Positions 1 through 15,000 of a stretch of 64,000 nt of DNA are shown here, piece by piece; positions within the stretch are counted from its first letter, which is position 1; each line of letters begins with the position of its first letter. The stretch covers positions 7,403,501 to 7,467,500 of the forward strand of contig CM072345.1 of assembly GCA_036874045.1 (NCBI GenBank), read 5' to 3'. The DNA comes from Cymodocea nodosa (Eukaryota; Streptophyta; Magnoliopsida; Alismatales; Cymodoceaceae). Under the pieces are notes generated by a model, which made no database searches, had not been told where the DNA came from, and was given only the letters and a program-made list of their open reading frames with translations. A program made the position numbers and the translations under genes.

Positions 1-8
1 TTCTCACC

Positions 9-3000
9 ATGGCCTTGGCGTCGGTGATGGGCAATCACCAGCCGAAGAATTCAACGGCGTCGAACAGCAGCAGCCATTTACGCCGCAGGAGCACCCGCTG
101 CGGTCGGAGCAGAGAAGGTAACTCGCGTAGCGGCAGCATGGGGAGGATTGTGGAGGAGGACGAGAAGAAGGAGGAGTACTCTTTTGGCTTCTCACACAGT
201 ACGAGAGACTCCCTTCACAGCCATGACATGGAAGAAAAGGTGTTTGTTGCAGTGGGGCAGGTGGTGAAGGAAAGCATTTCTACCCTGACGTGGGCCCTGC
301 GCAACTGTCGCGGCCTAAAGAAATTGGTACTACTTCACGTCCATCGTCCATCTCAGTGGATTCCCTTGAGTAAGCTCTTCTCACTCGTCCCTGCCTGCTC
401 ATTCATTTTCGTCACATGTTTCAGTGAAGATTTCATATTTCCTTTTGGTTCTTCCATGCATAGTAGCACACACAGAATCCTCGTCTATTTTTACTTGCTT
501 CACGACAGACAAAGCCGATCAGAATCACAGGGGGAAAGATTTCATTATTATGTTTGTATTCAGCTTTTCGGTAACCTAGTGAACAACGAAAACCTGATGT
601 TAATTTATCTGCATTCTCTTCCAAAAAAGATTATTTCCTTCTTGAATTGAAATTCTACCTGAATGAAAAATGTAGTTCTTGGACTTTTCTTGTTTACGTA
701 TGTCTAATAAATTTTTTCCTTTGTTGACCAGAGTAATATCTTTTGTTTACCGTGAAGTATCTTTTCCTTATTTGTCTTACTTATCTTTGGGCATCTTTCC
801 ATGGCCTGCACATGCGGCTTTTCTATTCCACGTACTAATTAATCTTACATTCTATCATTCTATTCCTTCAAGAAAGAACTGGCATAGTGGCATTCTATTA
901 AACCTCAATTTCTTTCTCAGTGGGAGGAAAATTTCTGGCTAGCCAACTTGAGAACCAACAGGTCACTGTGTACAGGCAAGAAGAAAAAAAAAAGATGGAC
1001 GATACCCTCGAAGAATACGAGTCTTTTTGCAAGAGCTTGGAGGTGCATAAGATTGTTTTTTGCATGCGTTTTGGTGTAAAGAAAAAAGTCATTTTTTCTG
1101 AAAATTTATTGTGGTATTTGGTGTTACCATTGATCCCTATCATTCTATGGTATTTGGTATTATTGCCTGTATTTTGGGTTTTCTTAGGCTCCACAAGTTG
1201 AAACACCTGGTTTATTCCCTTTTGCAGGTTCAAGTTGAGAAGCTGGTGATTGAGATGGATGATGTAGCTAGAGGATTGGTGGAGCTTATTGTTCAAAATG
1301 ATATCACACAACTTATAATGGGGGCTGCTGCAGACAGACATTACTCAAAGTATGCAGCACTTATAAATCACATTAGTATTCTTCATTACTTGCATTTATT
1401 ACCATGATTGGATCTTCATTCAATAGAGGTTATCTACAAGGATTGAATTCTATCTCTGGCATGTGTTAGTGCTTGTCCATTTTTCTGTAACCAATGAAGA
1501 GCATTGTCATGATTGTTGACTTGTACTAAATAAATGCAGTTAATTTAAGATTTCAAAAACAAGAAAAACGGATCAGATAACAGACAAATGTGATAATCGA
1601 GTAGAAAGGTCAAGTGTACCTGAAATTGGTGAAAATGCATCCAAGTTTATGATTTATGAACTATCCTTAAACAGTAACAACCTAACAAGGTGGTGGTACC
1701 TAGAGTGATGGCATGTGATGCAATCATAGGGTTTTGGTTATCTCACAACAAATCTCTCATACTCAATTTAAGGAGTGGATATTGTCAGAAGAGTTGGATC
1801 AGAAGGTGTCTCTGTAGATGGTGTTTGTAGTTACGTAAGGCCAGTATGGTCATCCATGCTTATCTAAACATTTATCAAATTTGTAACTGGTTTGGCCATA
1901 ATGCTTACAGTGAGCTCATCCTCCTGAAGTGCGATCAACATGTCCACAACTATGACTACAAGAAGAAGCTACTATGGTAGATTGATCAGTGGTAGAAGTT
2001 GGAGTAGCATTGCAGATCCACAAAACTCTAGAAAAGGTTGTTTGTAACAACAGAACTTTCTCAACCCCAAGAATCTAGAATTTGATATGATGGGCCGATA
2101 GAGGGTCAAGTCCAACTAAGAAAAAAGCAGCAATAGGCTCCTCTCAGTACTTCTTCATTGGAATATCTGCCACAGATTGTTGATGAACTTCTAACTAATC
2201 TAGAAGTGAACAAAAGGAGGAGAGATATTCTTGAATTGATTAGTCAGCCTATTGAAGTGTAATATTTGCTTATAGGTTGCATTAGATTTGAAATATATTC
2301 TTGTAGCCATAGGTGCTCTTGAATGGGTCCTAGGTTTTCTTTATAAGTCTAAGGATCATAACATCTTAGGAAATTTTTACTATATTCTTCACCAATCAAA
2401 AGATAATAACATAGTTGTCGACAAACTAGTCCTCAAAAGTAGTGTCTTTTACATTAGGCGGATCATGACTAAGAAGATTAATCTTCTAATATGCATTGAT
2501 AAAGGTCTTGAAGGCTTCAAATAACATAAGATAATTCCTTCCATCCAACTTATTGCATGTTCAACACAAATTCTTCACTAATAGATCACAAGACATGGAA
2601 GAGGATCCCATAGGTCATGAACATGGTCAAGTACAGCCATGATACTATTTGTACAATATCAGAGACCAGACAAATTCGAGTTTGATTTGGAGAGAGTAGC
2701 AACTTGGTGCACAAACCATCAAAACAAGCAGATGATCATCTTTGTTAGCTCAGTCATGGGTTGCACATGCAGGGCAACATCAATTAAATACATCATCAAA
2801 GGTATCACATAGAATTAAACACAAGTTCACACAAGACCAAAAGAAGAACATCATAAAATGGGTTGGAGTTCATCCCATAACAATATCAAATATCTAATCA
2901 CACGCATTTATATTAACACAAGGAAACACCAAGGTACTCAACCATGCCAACTTTCATCATTAGCATCATCATTACCAACGTCACCTTACATGGTAGCTTA

Positions 3001-6000
3001 AGTCTCCTTCAAGTAGCTCCAAGTCCACATTTAGATTGGTACCAGTGTATACAATAGCCTTGTACATAAGAACACCAATTTTCACCCAAACCTCATCCAT
3101 GAAAGATCTAGAGTCCATGTGTGTGTGCACAACCTAGTCAGGAACAACTTTTGTCTCTTCCTTGTGGCTAGTGATTCTTTAGTTATTCTTGATTCACCCT
3201 GATTTTTTCTCTTTTAGTTGCTTTCCGATTGTCAATATCATGACTTCATCAATTGTGGTTTGACATTTTTCCCTTTGTTACCTTTTGCTTATTTTTTCCT
3301 CACCTGACTTCAGTGCTTTGCAAGGAATTCCTCCTCAGTTTGATGTTCTTGTGTCAATTTTTTGCCTTTTTTGTTGTTGCTATGTTTGGGGTGTTTCTTT
3401 CCATTTGACTGCTGTTCATTTGGTGCATTCCATGACTGTGCTTTCTGTTATGCTTGGATTTTCACTTGGGTAGCTTTGATTCCTTTCTGCAATCAATTTT
3501 TCCTGTAATTGTTTTCCTTTTTTGGTCATTTCTTCTCCTTCAGATTTCTGCTTGGTTTTCTTTTTATCAAATGATGGCTAAATTATTCAAACTTAGCTTT
3601 TTACCTAGGTTTCTATCTTGATTTTCTTGGTTGCTTCTTTTTGTTTCATTGAACTCCCATCCTTGTGGATGATAATTAAGATTGCAGAGCATGAATAAAT
3701 TTATATGGTGAATGTTGAGCTCATTTCATTACACCTTATTTTGTGCATTGATGGAATGATTGGGAATGCTGCCATTGTTACAATGTATTTTCTTGGCTAG
3801 GTCCTTCATTTTTATTTGTTTGTTTTGCTTAACAACATGAAAACATTGTCTTTGTGATGTTCATCTTTACTGCTAGCATTGTTTAATTACATATGAATGT
3901 TGCTTTTAGTGTGTTGAGATTTTTTGGCAAACTCTTGCATCTAGTTGTATTCAATTACGTAAAGAATGTAATTTCTATTGGAGAAGACTTTGGATATTTG
4001 GAAACTTCTATGAGCACTTAAGGACTACAACAACTACATAATCATAGTAGAGAGAGTTCTAACACAACAAGAACACATGACACTCAAGAGGAGACACAAC
4101 TCAACCTCACAAGAAAAGGAGAAAGGAGAAAAAGGATGAATGAACACTAAGATTTACATGGTTCGGTAAATGCCTATGTTCACGATCACTTCTAATCCAC
4201 TAATGTTCTTGCTTAGTTGTCACATCGCTTGTTTAACTTGGGATACATGTTTTCACAATCTTGGAGAGTCTTTTATAAGCTTCTCTTAAGATATGAAGTT
4301 ATTACAGTAAATACAGTTATGAAATAGTGCTACTAGGAGAACAAACTTCTAACTATCTAAACATCTACAGATAGTTAAGCCAAATACTTTGATTTTTATC
4401 GGACACAAATGCTTGAATTTACTAAGCTTCTTTGGGCACTTAAACATAACTCTCTGAACTTCTTTAGACAGTTAGACCTTAATTCTCCAAACTTCTTTGG
4501 ATACTTAGATTTTAACTCTCTGAGCTTTTTTGGATGCTTAGACTTTAAATCTTTGAACTTCTTTTGTTGAACTTACCAATCACGTCTGGATAGTTTTATC
4601 TAAACTATTCAAGCATGTGCGGTAACTGTCTACTTGATCGATTGTTAACTATTCAATCTTTGGACACTCTGCACTATGTAGACTAGGGACTTAACTAAAC
4701 CTTCTGATATGCTCGAGCTTTTCTCTAATTAAAGATTAATAACTTGATCTTTACAATTATGTTAAAACTGTCTTCACCTTCAACAATCTCTCACTTGAAG
4801 ATTGTTTCAACAACAGTCCTTGTTATTTCTTTATAATAGCCTATTCTACAAGAATAACTTAAGTTTAGTGGATTAGTAATTGTCTTTAAATTTTCACATT
4901 TCATAGAGACCAACTAAGACTTTACATAGTCTCAATTTCTACATGTTTAAGACCTTGGTTAACATATTTGTAGCATTCTCTAAACTTGCTACTTTTTGTA
5001 GATTTAAGCTTCTTTCTTCAATTTGCTGTTTGATGAAGTAATACTTTGTCTTGATGTACTTAGATTTTGAATGAAACTTGAGATTTCTAGTCAAGTAAAT
5101 TGTACTTTGATTGTTATAGTAAAGTACACTATTGTTCTGTCTATATTACAGCTCACTTAGAAGATTTTTAGGTTAAATCTTTTCTTTGGCTGCTTTAGAA
5201 ACTGTTACATACTCAGCCTTAATGGTTGAAAGAGACATTGTGTTCTGAAACTTTAATATTCAATTAATAAAAATACCTTCTATGATAAAAACATATCCTG
5301 AAGTATTGCTACTTAGATCAATTTCTCCTTCCAAGTTTGAATCATAGAACTCTTCCAAATCAATTGATCCCTTCTTATAGTACAAACTAATATTTGAAGA
5401 ATTGCTAAGATATCTTAAGATCCATTTTACTGTATTCTAATGTTCAGTATTCAGATCTGACATGCACTTGTTGACAATTCCCATTGTTTGGATAATATTT
5501 AGTTTTCTATAGATCATGACATACATCAAGCTTCCTACAATTGATGCATAAGGTATTTTGGACATTTCAATTGTCTCTTCTGTAGTTTTAGGTGATTATT
5601 GCTTAGATAAATTTAAATTGACACGTAAGGGTAAGCTTATGGGTTTTGCAATAGGAATATTGTACTTCTTGAAAACTTTCTCTAGGTACTTCTATTAATT
5701 TAATTTCAAAATTTCTACATTTCTGTCTTTAAAATTTTCATTTTAAAAATTTACTTTGACTTCTTCAAATCTTTTATGTCAAATTACTTTGATAATTGTC
5801 CCTTTAGTTAATTGATTTCTTTCATGCTTGAACTCACAATCAACATATTATCTATATATACTAGTAGAATGATGTAACAATCATTACATTGTTTATAATA
5901 ACTGTAGAAATCTGTGTTACATCTATTGGAGTCTATGGTATATACAAAATTATCAAATTTCTTGTATCATTGTCTTGAAGTCTACTTTAAGCCATACAAA

Positions 6001-9000
6001 TTTTTCTACAACTTGTAAATTAGATTTTTCTTATCAACAATTGTAGATTTCTCCAACTACTCAATGTAAATTTTTTCCTCTAAATCTTTATGTAGGAATA
6101 TTGTATTTACATTCATTTGCTCTAGAAATAGATCTTCAGCAATAACTATACTCAGGATAATTCTAATTGTGATCATTTTAATCACTAAAGAGAATACCTC
6201 AGTATAATCTATGTATTAGATTTGTTAAAAGTTCTTAACTGCCAATTTGACTTTGTATCTCTTCCTATCACTTGAATTTTCTTTTAATTTGAATACTTAC
6301 TTGTTCTGCAAGGCCTTTTTCTATTCTGGCAATGAAGTTAGTTTCTATGTCTTGTTTTTCTCCAAAGATTTTAATTCCTTATTCACGACTAACTCTCACT
6401 ATTTTGCATTTGTTTACTTAATAGTTTTAGAGTATAACTCTAATTCTCCTTCATCAATTAATAACAAATAATTGAAAGATGGAACATATCTTTTTAGAGG
6501 TCTTAATACCTTGGATAACCTTTTAGGCTAAGGGCATTTTCAATTTACTCCTCATTCTCTTCTTGAAGTTGATCTCCTTCTTTAACGTCAATTTGTTGAA
6601 AGGTTTCATCAATCATGTCATTAGAATTGATATCATAAATAGCTTTTAGTTCAATTGTCTGGTTATTGCTCTGAACTTCAGCATAATCCTTGTGTTTATA
6701 GGCTTTGGACTCATCAAAGATGATATGCTTGACTTTAATTATTTTCTTGATTACCTTATCCCAAAATTTATAATCAAACTAATATTGTTTATAGCTAATG
6801 AAATAACATTTTTGTACCTTTGGATTTAACTTGGTCTCTATTTTTATTACCAATGTGAATATAAAATATTAAACCAAAGATTCTTAAGTGAGCATAACTG
6901 ATCTCTCTTCTTGTTTACAATTTCTCTGAAATTTTGAAGTTAATTGGAATTAAAGGCCTTCTATTAATCAAGTAGTTGTACCAATTGTTTCTACCTAAAA
7001 TATCTTAAAGAACCCTACATGTAACATCATGCTCTTGACTCTTTCATTCAATGTCCTGTTTATCTTTTTAGTAATATCATTTTGTTGTAGAGTCTCAACA
7101 ATAGTTTTCTGCCTTTTGATCTCATATTTCTCATAGAAAGTTTTAAATTCATTATTGTCATATTCTTCTTCATTATCAGATGTTATATATTTTATTTTCT
7201 CATCAGACTAATTTTCAACTTTTGTCTTCCACTTTTTGAAAATTGAGAAAATTTCAGACTTGTAATCGGGAAAATATATTTATACCTTCCTTGTACAATT
7301 ATTAATGAATGTAGCATAATAATGAGACCCCCTAATAGACTTGATACTTACTGATCCTCATACATCTGTATAAACCAACTTTAGCTTTTGTAACTTAAGA
7401 TCATGAGTTATTTTAGAGAAACTAGTTCTCTTTTGCTTCCTTAGAATATAGTCTTCACACATTCCCAAATCTACTGATTTTAAACTTGAAAATTTTCCTT
7501 TTGTCACTAATAGTTTCAACCCCCTTTCATTGATGTGTCTCATTCTATTATACTATAGTGCTGATTTAGTAGTATTACTTATTACTGCAATGGTGTTATC
7601 TTGGTTTAATGTCAAATATAAGGTATCAATCTTATGTTCTCTGACAATTATTCTAGCAACTTTGGTTATCTTTCACTTTTTATTTTCAAAAGCTATATGG
7701 TAGTCTTTTTTGTCCAATTGATTCATGGAAATTAAATTTTTGGTTAAACTAGAGACATATCTTACATCCCTTAATTTTCAGAATCCTTGATTTGTTTTGA
7801 TGTAAATTATACCTCTACTAAGAACGTCTAGGTTTTCATTACTGGCAAGGTAAATTTTTCTCATATTTATTGCACAATAGTTGTACAATAACTCTTTCTT
7901 ATAGGTAGTATGATGAGAAGCTCTTAAATCCAAAATCTATGAATCAATAGAATTCTCAACATAGCAGACTAGAACATTATCTGACCATTTAGACAAATTA
8001 TTTATACTTTCTCCTTTAAGTATGTTTCCTTTATTGTTCTTAGGAGTTCTGCATTCAAACCTAAAATGCTCTTTCTTATCATAGTTTTAACAAATGACAT
8101 TCTTCTTCCCCTGCTGGAGCTTTTAAATTTGGATCTTCTTTGGTACCTATTGCCTTTAAATTAACTTCTTCTTTTGTTATTTACATTAAGAGCAGATGAG
8201 GAGGCTTTTCTATTATTTTTTCTACAAATATCCTCATTCAAAATCAAGTAACTAATATCATTTAATTTGACTTCTCGTGGCTTAGTGAACTTTTAACACA
8301 ATAGTAGACCAATCATTAGGTAGAGATGACAATAAAATTAAGGTTCTAATCTCATCATCAAATACTATGTCTACTAAACTTAATTGTGTTAGTATAGTAT
8401 CTAAAACATTAACATGGTTTGTAATACTACTACTTTCTTACATCCTTAAATTAAATAGTTTGTATATGAGATATACTTTATTAGTGGCTGATGATTTTTT
8501 ATACATGTTAGATAAAGCCTACATCAGATTTACTATCATTTTCTCTTTGACAATGTTGAAGGTAATATTCTTTGTCAAAGTTAATTTGATCACTCCTAAG
8601 GCTTGTCTGTCCATTAACTCTCACTCGATCTATTCCATTTCTTTTGGTTTTACACTTGTTCAAGGTTAATATAGTCTTCTTTAATATAGATAGTTTTCTA
8701 TTTGCATCTTCTAGAAATTAAAATCCTTTCTATGAGAGTTGTCAATCTTGAGCTTTCCGTGGTTTACTATTTCTGTTATATTCAGTAGTTGCTCATTGTC
8801 TCACTTTACCACCTAGAATAGTGAACCGACTTTAATATCAGTTGTTGGAGAAGACCTTGGATATTTGAAAACTTTTGTGAGTAATTAAGGACTGTAGTAA
8901 CTATGGAACCACAATGGAAAGAGTTCCAACACAATAAAAATATATGACACTCAAGAGGTGATACAACTCAACTTTACAATAAGAGGAGAAATGAGAAAAA

Positions 9001-12000
9001 GGATGAATAAACATCAAAGTTTATGTAATTTGACAAACGCCTATGTCTATGGTCACTTTTAATCCACTAATGTTCTTACTCAGTTGTCACACAACTTGTT
9101 TAACTTGGGATATATATTTTCAAGTCCCTGGAGAGTCTTTTGTAAACTTCTCTTAGGGTACAAGATTATTATAGTGAATACAATTATAAAATAATGCCAC
9201 TAAGAGAACAAACCTCTAACTATCCAAACATCTATGGATAAATAGGTCAAACAATTTAATTTTTATCGGACACAAACGTTTGAATCTATTGAATTTTTTC
9301 AAATACTTAAGCGTAACTCTTGGAGTTTTTTTGGACACTTAGGCCTTAACTCTTTGAACTTTTTCTAATACTTAAGTTTTAACTCTTTAAACACTTAGAC
9401 TTTAACTCTTCAAGCTTTTTCTATTGAACTTGTTGATCACCCTCAAGTAGTTTTATCTAAACTATTTAAGCATGTGTGGTAACTGTTCACTTGATCGATC
9501 GCTAACTATTTGATCTTAAGATACTTTGCATTGTGGAGATTTGAGACTTAACTAAACCTTTTGATATGCTTGAGTTTTTCTTCTATTGAAGATCAAGTTA
9601 TTGATCTTCACGGTTATGTTGAAACTATCTTCACCTTTAATAATTTCATTATGATGAATGTTTCAATTTTATGGCTCTTGCTTCATTTGATGGATTCACT
9701 GTTTGCTTGTGATTTTTTGACATCTCATCCCTCTCTCCTTTTCTTTCTTGGATTAAGTGATTCTAATCTCCTTATCTTTTCTCTTTCCTCTCATCCTTGT
9801 GGGTTAGGTTGACCCACTTTTACTCTTCTTATTTTAATCTCATCTCAAGTGGGTCAAACGGCCCCCTTCATCTCATCTCCTCTATTTTACATTTGTTTTC
9901 ACAATACTAGCACCTATGCTCAGGACTCACATATTAAATCAGGATGACCTAAGAAGTTGAGTCCATCGAGTGTACAAAGTGTCTAACATTTGTGTATACC
10001 TAGAATGGTTACTCTTCTAGTTTACCTGGATTACAACTTATCCACTTAGTGATTTAGGAGTTATTTCTTTTCACTTCTGGTACTTGCATATTATATGAGG
10101 TTTTCTTAGTTTATTATTAGAAATAGACTAAGTACTGGCTTCTTTTTTCCTTCACTTTACATTTGAGTTGTGTTGCAGCAATGCGTGGGGTTGAAGTTAC
10201 CATCCTAAAAATATGAACCTATTTGCAGCAGTGTGCTAGATTTTTGTTATAGTTGATGTTTTATTTTTTGGCAGTCTGTTGCTTTGCTTATCATGGAGAG
10301 TTTAGTTTCTTGGACTTCGGAGTTTCTAGTTTTTACAAACATTTACCTGTCACGCTGTAACTAAAAAAAAGTATCATACCTTTAGATTCCTTTTGCACAA
10401 CTTGATGAAAGTTAATTTTGCAACATCTTGTTCTATGTCATTTTCACATTATACACTTAATTTATTTGAAAATTACAGGAAATTGAAAGTTCTGAAATCA
10501 AAAAAAGCTTGTATTGTACAGAAAGAAGCTCCAACATCTTGCAAGATATGGTTTGTCTGCAAGGACAAATTAATCTGCACCAGGTAATCTTAACCTTTGA
10601 AGGTTTTTGAGTTATGCTTCATTCTAATTTAACTTGGTTAGATGTTGGCGTGAGCAGATCAAGTACAGAGTGGGTATGTCATGTGGTGACCTAGAATTAA
10701 TCTTTAAGATACGCAAAACCAATAATTCGGCTAAATTCACCACTCAAAATAAAATATGAGTAAAGCTCAAGTTGATACGGTAATTGATCAGAGTGTGAAT
10801 TCAGTTTACTTTTTCATTCTAGTGATTGCAAATCTTAATCTTGGCTATTATAATCTCCTCTTCATGAGAGCTACAGTTATAACCAAGCAATGGATGCCAT
10901 TTCTGATTCTCACATTGTCTTGCCTTGTATTTATTTTTTTGCATTTAAGGATAATCTAGTTTCTTCTGAAACATTTGTCATGAACAGGCTTTGATGGCAT
11001 ATTTTGATTCTAATTTTTTTAACAACCTTTCTAAATTAGCACAATTCTTGGTACCAATTCAGCCACCATAAATACATTATTCTTCATAAGTTATACCCAA
11101 AAAAACATTTTACATCAAAAACGTGTAAATATGTAACTTCCAAGTTTACAATATAACAATCTATAACTAGCTAAATTGTAGATCATTTAGATCTATCAAT
11201 TTCTTATTCTTAATATTAATTAAAGATAATAGGGGTAGGCTTGAGTACTTAACAAACATTGTTTGATAAATATTACATCCACAACCATAAGGACATTGAA
11301 CCCATGAGGGTACAGACCTAATAAGCCATGGAGTGTTGTACTTGGGACAAAGATTGATTACTTGAGTATTTATCATTCTCTTGTAAATGGGTTATTAGAT
11401 ATCCCTTTACACTTAGATACTCCACTCATTATATATATACTTTTGTAACCTTAATTGGAAGTTAATACTAATTTTCTTCTACAACATGGCACCAGAGCTC
11501 TAGGCCATCCATTCTTAGTGCCACCCACCCACCTACCTTTTGCTTGCTGCCCTTGTCCCTTGCTTGTGGTGTTGCCATCACACTTCACCATTGTCAGCCC
11601 CTCCCTCCTTTTTTTCTATCAGAACCACATGGCTTCTCAGCACCTCCTCTTTTCACCCCTTCCCTTTGCATCATTCTAGGGTCTTGCATCACCCTAACCA
11701 TCGCCCCCTCCTTCCCGTATGATGGGCTTTCTTGCAGTCTGGATTGACTGTTTAGGCCCTTTTTTTTCCTCTCCTTCCTGTGTGGCCAGTAGCCTTGGTA
11801 GCTGTGTCGTCTAACCACCTCAATGTTATATAGGCTGCCAAATAATGCTTAACTGAGTCTTCGTGTGTGTGGACTGTCATTCCACATGTTTTCTTGTGCC
11901 TTCAGAGTGAGTTGTTTGCCATTTGGACGGCTGTGCTGCTGGTTACTCTTGTTTCAGTTTGGATAACAGCAGTTTTTGTTCCCTTTTTGTGGTGAAATCA

Positions 12001-15000
12001 CTTTGTTTAACATGGCCACATGTGATCCCCTCATCATTTTACTGATGATCCACATAATGTGAAAGACTATATATGATGATTGGTTAGTTGACAATCCTAT
12101 CATTACCTCTTGGATGCTTGTTAGTTTGGAAAAGGGGTGGTTGAGTGGACAGAAGGAGGATCTTGGTTGATTGGCACACAGAACGTACGTACGCACACAA
12201 TAAATGATTGGAGGGAATCACATTGGTAAGTCTTCTAGTGGTTGGATTCAATCAAGTGATTGTCTTAAGTTGCTTTGATGCACTTTTATCATTTCACTGC
12301 CATCTTATTGAAATTTGAGACTTTATGGCCTTTATTTTTACCTTTTGGCATGAGAAAAAGAAGAGAAGTCTGGTTAGACATTTTCTTGCTGAAAAATAAT
12401 GAAAAATATTGATGTCAGGTGTAATAATGTAAACTTCCACCAATATGTCCTTGGATAGTACGGAGAACATGACTTTCATTTACAATATTGACAAGGTGCT
12501 GCAGTTTCGTTTGAGGTTCGATTATGTCATACCTACATATATCATTTATGGTGTTGAAAAAACAAATCAGTGCAGTGAAAATTTGCCAATACATGTTGAA
12601 GTTGGATTCCTTGCTCCTTTGATTCCATCAATTAATCTCTTAAGTCAGACATCTCTTTGCTTAAACCTGCTCAAGAAAAATTTTCCATGTTATGTTCATG
12701 AATTATTTTTAGTTCTCATTTAAAATGCTTGATTCAAAGCAGAAAACTAGTAGCTAATTCAGATGGTTATGAAGCAATGGTGTCACCGAAAGGAAGTTGT
12801 TCCAGCTCTAGTTCCTTGCTGTCTGATTCCTGCCTATCCCCGTCAGCATGCCAACTGTTAGATGGGTCACAAAACTCTGAAGAAAGGCATCGTTACTCTC
12901 AGATTGAGGTGGAACCATCGTGCATGACAAGAACATCAAGCTCTGAATGCAGGCAGAATGCAGACAAATTTGATGGTAATGCTTTGGAAGAAACAACAGA
13001 ACCTCAGGATTTGGAGGGAGCATTGCGCTTGAATTCATCTCTGACAGATGAACACTGTGAAGATGGATCAACAGTAGCACAACAACCTAGAGTGGATGAT
13101 TTCCATTATTCATCTACTCAAGAACAGCCGGTAAAAATGTTCATTTTATTCTTTTCTAATTGATGGATTTATAAGTTAGATATGAAACTTGAATTCAGAA
13201 ACCCTTTTTTCTTTTAGGAAGCTTTGACACTAAATGATCTATGTCATCAACTTGAACAAGCAATTGGTGAAGCAGCAGATTTAAAAGATGAAGCCTATGC
13301 AGAATCATGTCGACGTCGGAAAGCTGAGAAAGCACTTTTGGATGCAATTCGCAAGTTATGTGATTAACTCCAATTATGATTGCATGCCCTACCCAAAAGT
13401 TACCGAGTTACATAACTACAAAAGGATAAAATGGCATTACTTGCACAAGTTATGTAATTAGAGAAAATCTTTATGATTGCTAATTCTGTAAGAGGCTATT
13501 TACAAAATTCATCACCGTCAATTTTTAAGAATAAAATATAGAAAACTCTTTTTATAAACGACATGTTATTCACAAATTATTGTCCATTCTTCACAGAGGG
13601 TAGCATTGGAGACAAAGTATGCTAAAGAGATGGAACACCAGAAGGAAGTTCAAGAGGCATTTGAAAAAGCAAAGCTTGAAATAGAAAGACTAATAAACCA
13701 AAGAGATGCAGCACAATCTCTTTTAAATTCACTGAAAATAGAGAGAGATCAGTTGCAATGTGAGCGTGATAACGCAACTAGAGAAGTGAAAGCGCTACAG
13801 CAAATGAAAGGTGAAGGCAACAGCAGTGGTTGTAGCTCGTCCAACTTCTCACAGTTCACTTCCTTGGAGCTTGAACAAGCAACTCAGAAATTTAATAGTT
13901 CTTTGGTGATCGGGCAAGGGGGCTATGGGTGCGTTTATAAAGGTTACATACGTCATACTCCTGTTGCCATAAAAATTTTGCATCCTGAAAGCTTGCAAGG
14001 TCAATCAGAGTTCTACCAGGAGGTAAAAAACAGCTACTAACTGCATCTTACGAACTTTGTTTAGAAGGATAGCATCATTGTTGCTCTATATCAGATACCT
14101 ATTGTTTTACTTAATTTTTTTTTCTGAGTTTGATGACATTTGAAAGATAGGAAAATCAATTTAACATCTTTCTTTTGAAACCTAAAATTGGAAATGTTGT
14201 TTCTTTAGTTCCTCCTGTGTTTGATGCATTGATGTGATTTCAGGTGGAGATTCTAAGTAAAGTAAGACACCCAAACTTGGTCACCCTTGTGGGTGCTTGC
14301 TCAGAATCAAGGGGGCTTGTGTATGAGTTCCTTCCAAATGGGAGCTTGGAAGACCATCTTACATGCAAAAATGGCATTCAACCTCTTCCGTGGCACATTC
14401 GTACTAGAATTTCTTATGAGGTGTGTTGTGCTCTTGTCTTCCTTCACTTGGCAAAGCCTTCCACTATTGTACATGGAGATCTCAAACCAGCCAACATCTT
14501 ATTGGATGCCAATCTAGTCAGCAAACTTGGTGATTTTGGCATCAGTCGACTTATCACTCCATCTGCCACGACTACTCTCTACCACCATACTGTTCCCAAA
14601 GGAACACCTGCCTACTTGGATCCTGAGTTTTTATCGACCGGAGATCTTACTCCTCAATCTGATGTTTATTCTTTCGGTGTTGTCCTTTCGCGTCTCCTTA
14701 CTGGAAAACCTGCACTAGGGATTGTCAAGGAAGTGAGAGAGGCTGTGCGTAAGGGGAAACTGCAAGATGTTCTGGATCCTAAAGCTGGGGACTGGCCCAT
14801 GGAACATGCACAGCAGCTAGCACACTTGGCAAGCAGATGCTGTGACGTGAATAGAAAGAACCGGCCTGACCTTATGAGTGAGGTCTGGAGGCTAGAGAAA
14901 ATGAAAGATGCCCTGTTATCACTCTGTTCATCATCTTCATCGGGATTATCAGAAGATAACAAAACTGGCGTCCCACCCTACTTCATCTGCCCAATTTCTC

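Larger units (their letters stand above)
3976..9642 (-). mobile_element. Full-length, decayed Ty1/Copia LTR retrotransposon, antisense inside an intron
   Basis: Two direct LTRs (3976-4785 and 8843-9642) flank about 4.06 kb of internal sequence. The 5-bp target duplication ATTTC lies at 3971-3975 and 9643-9647. Minus orientation is shown by a degenerate tRNA-Met primer site next to the right LTR (8827-8842, read on the minus strand as TGATATTAAAGTCGG) and by a purine-rich tract, read on the minus strand, next to the left LTR. Minus-strand coding traces run in Copia order: a damaged CCHC gag knuckle with an internal stop (about 8046-8092), integrase-region text (about 6700-7600), the reverse transcriptase active site as VYIDNML (about 5838-5862) and an RNase H block KAEYVTVSKAAKE (about 5187-5228). 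Many stops make it non-autonomous. It lies in intron 3 of the U-box gene on the opposite strand. Confidence 0.9.

Noticed and set aside
630..632. HGD instead of HRD in the U-box kinase (protein residues 630-632) as a dead-kinase sign
   Set aside because: Gly at this place is common in this non-RD family, and the Lys, Asp and DFG residues are present, so it is not evidence of loss.
630..634. Stop after a 213-codon first frame, suggesting a short protein at the window start
   Set aside because: The frame reads into intron 1; donor GTAAGC at 370 and exon 2 at 921 restore the USP domain and the long U-box kinase protein.
14666..14962. 98-codon minus-strand open frame
   Set aside because: It lies inside the kinase-domain exon 14244-15002 and is its reverse-strand shadow; no domain or promoter.
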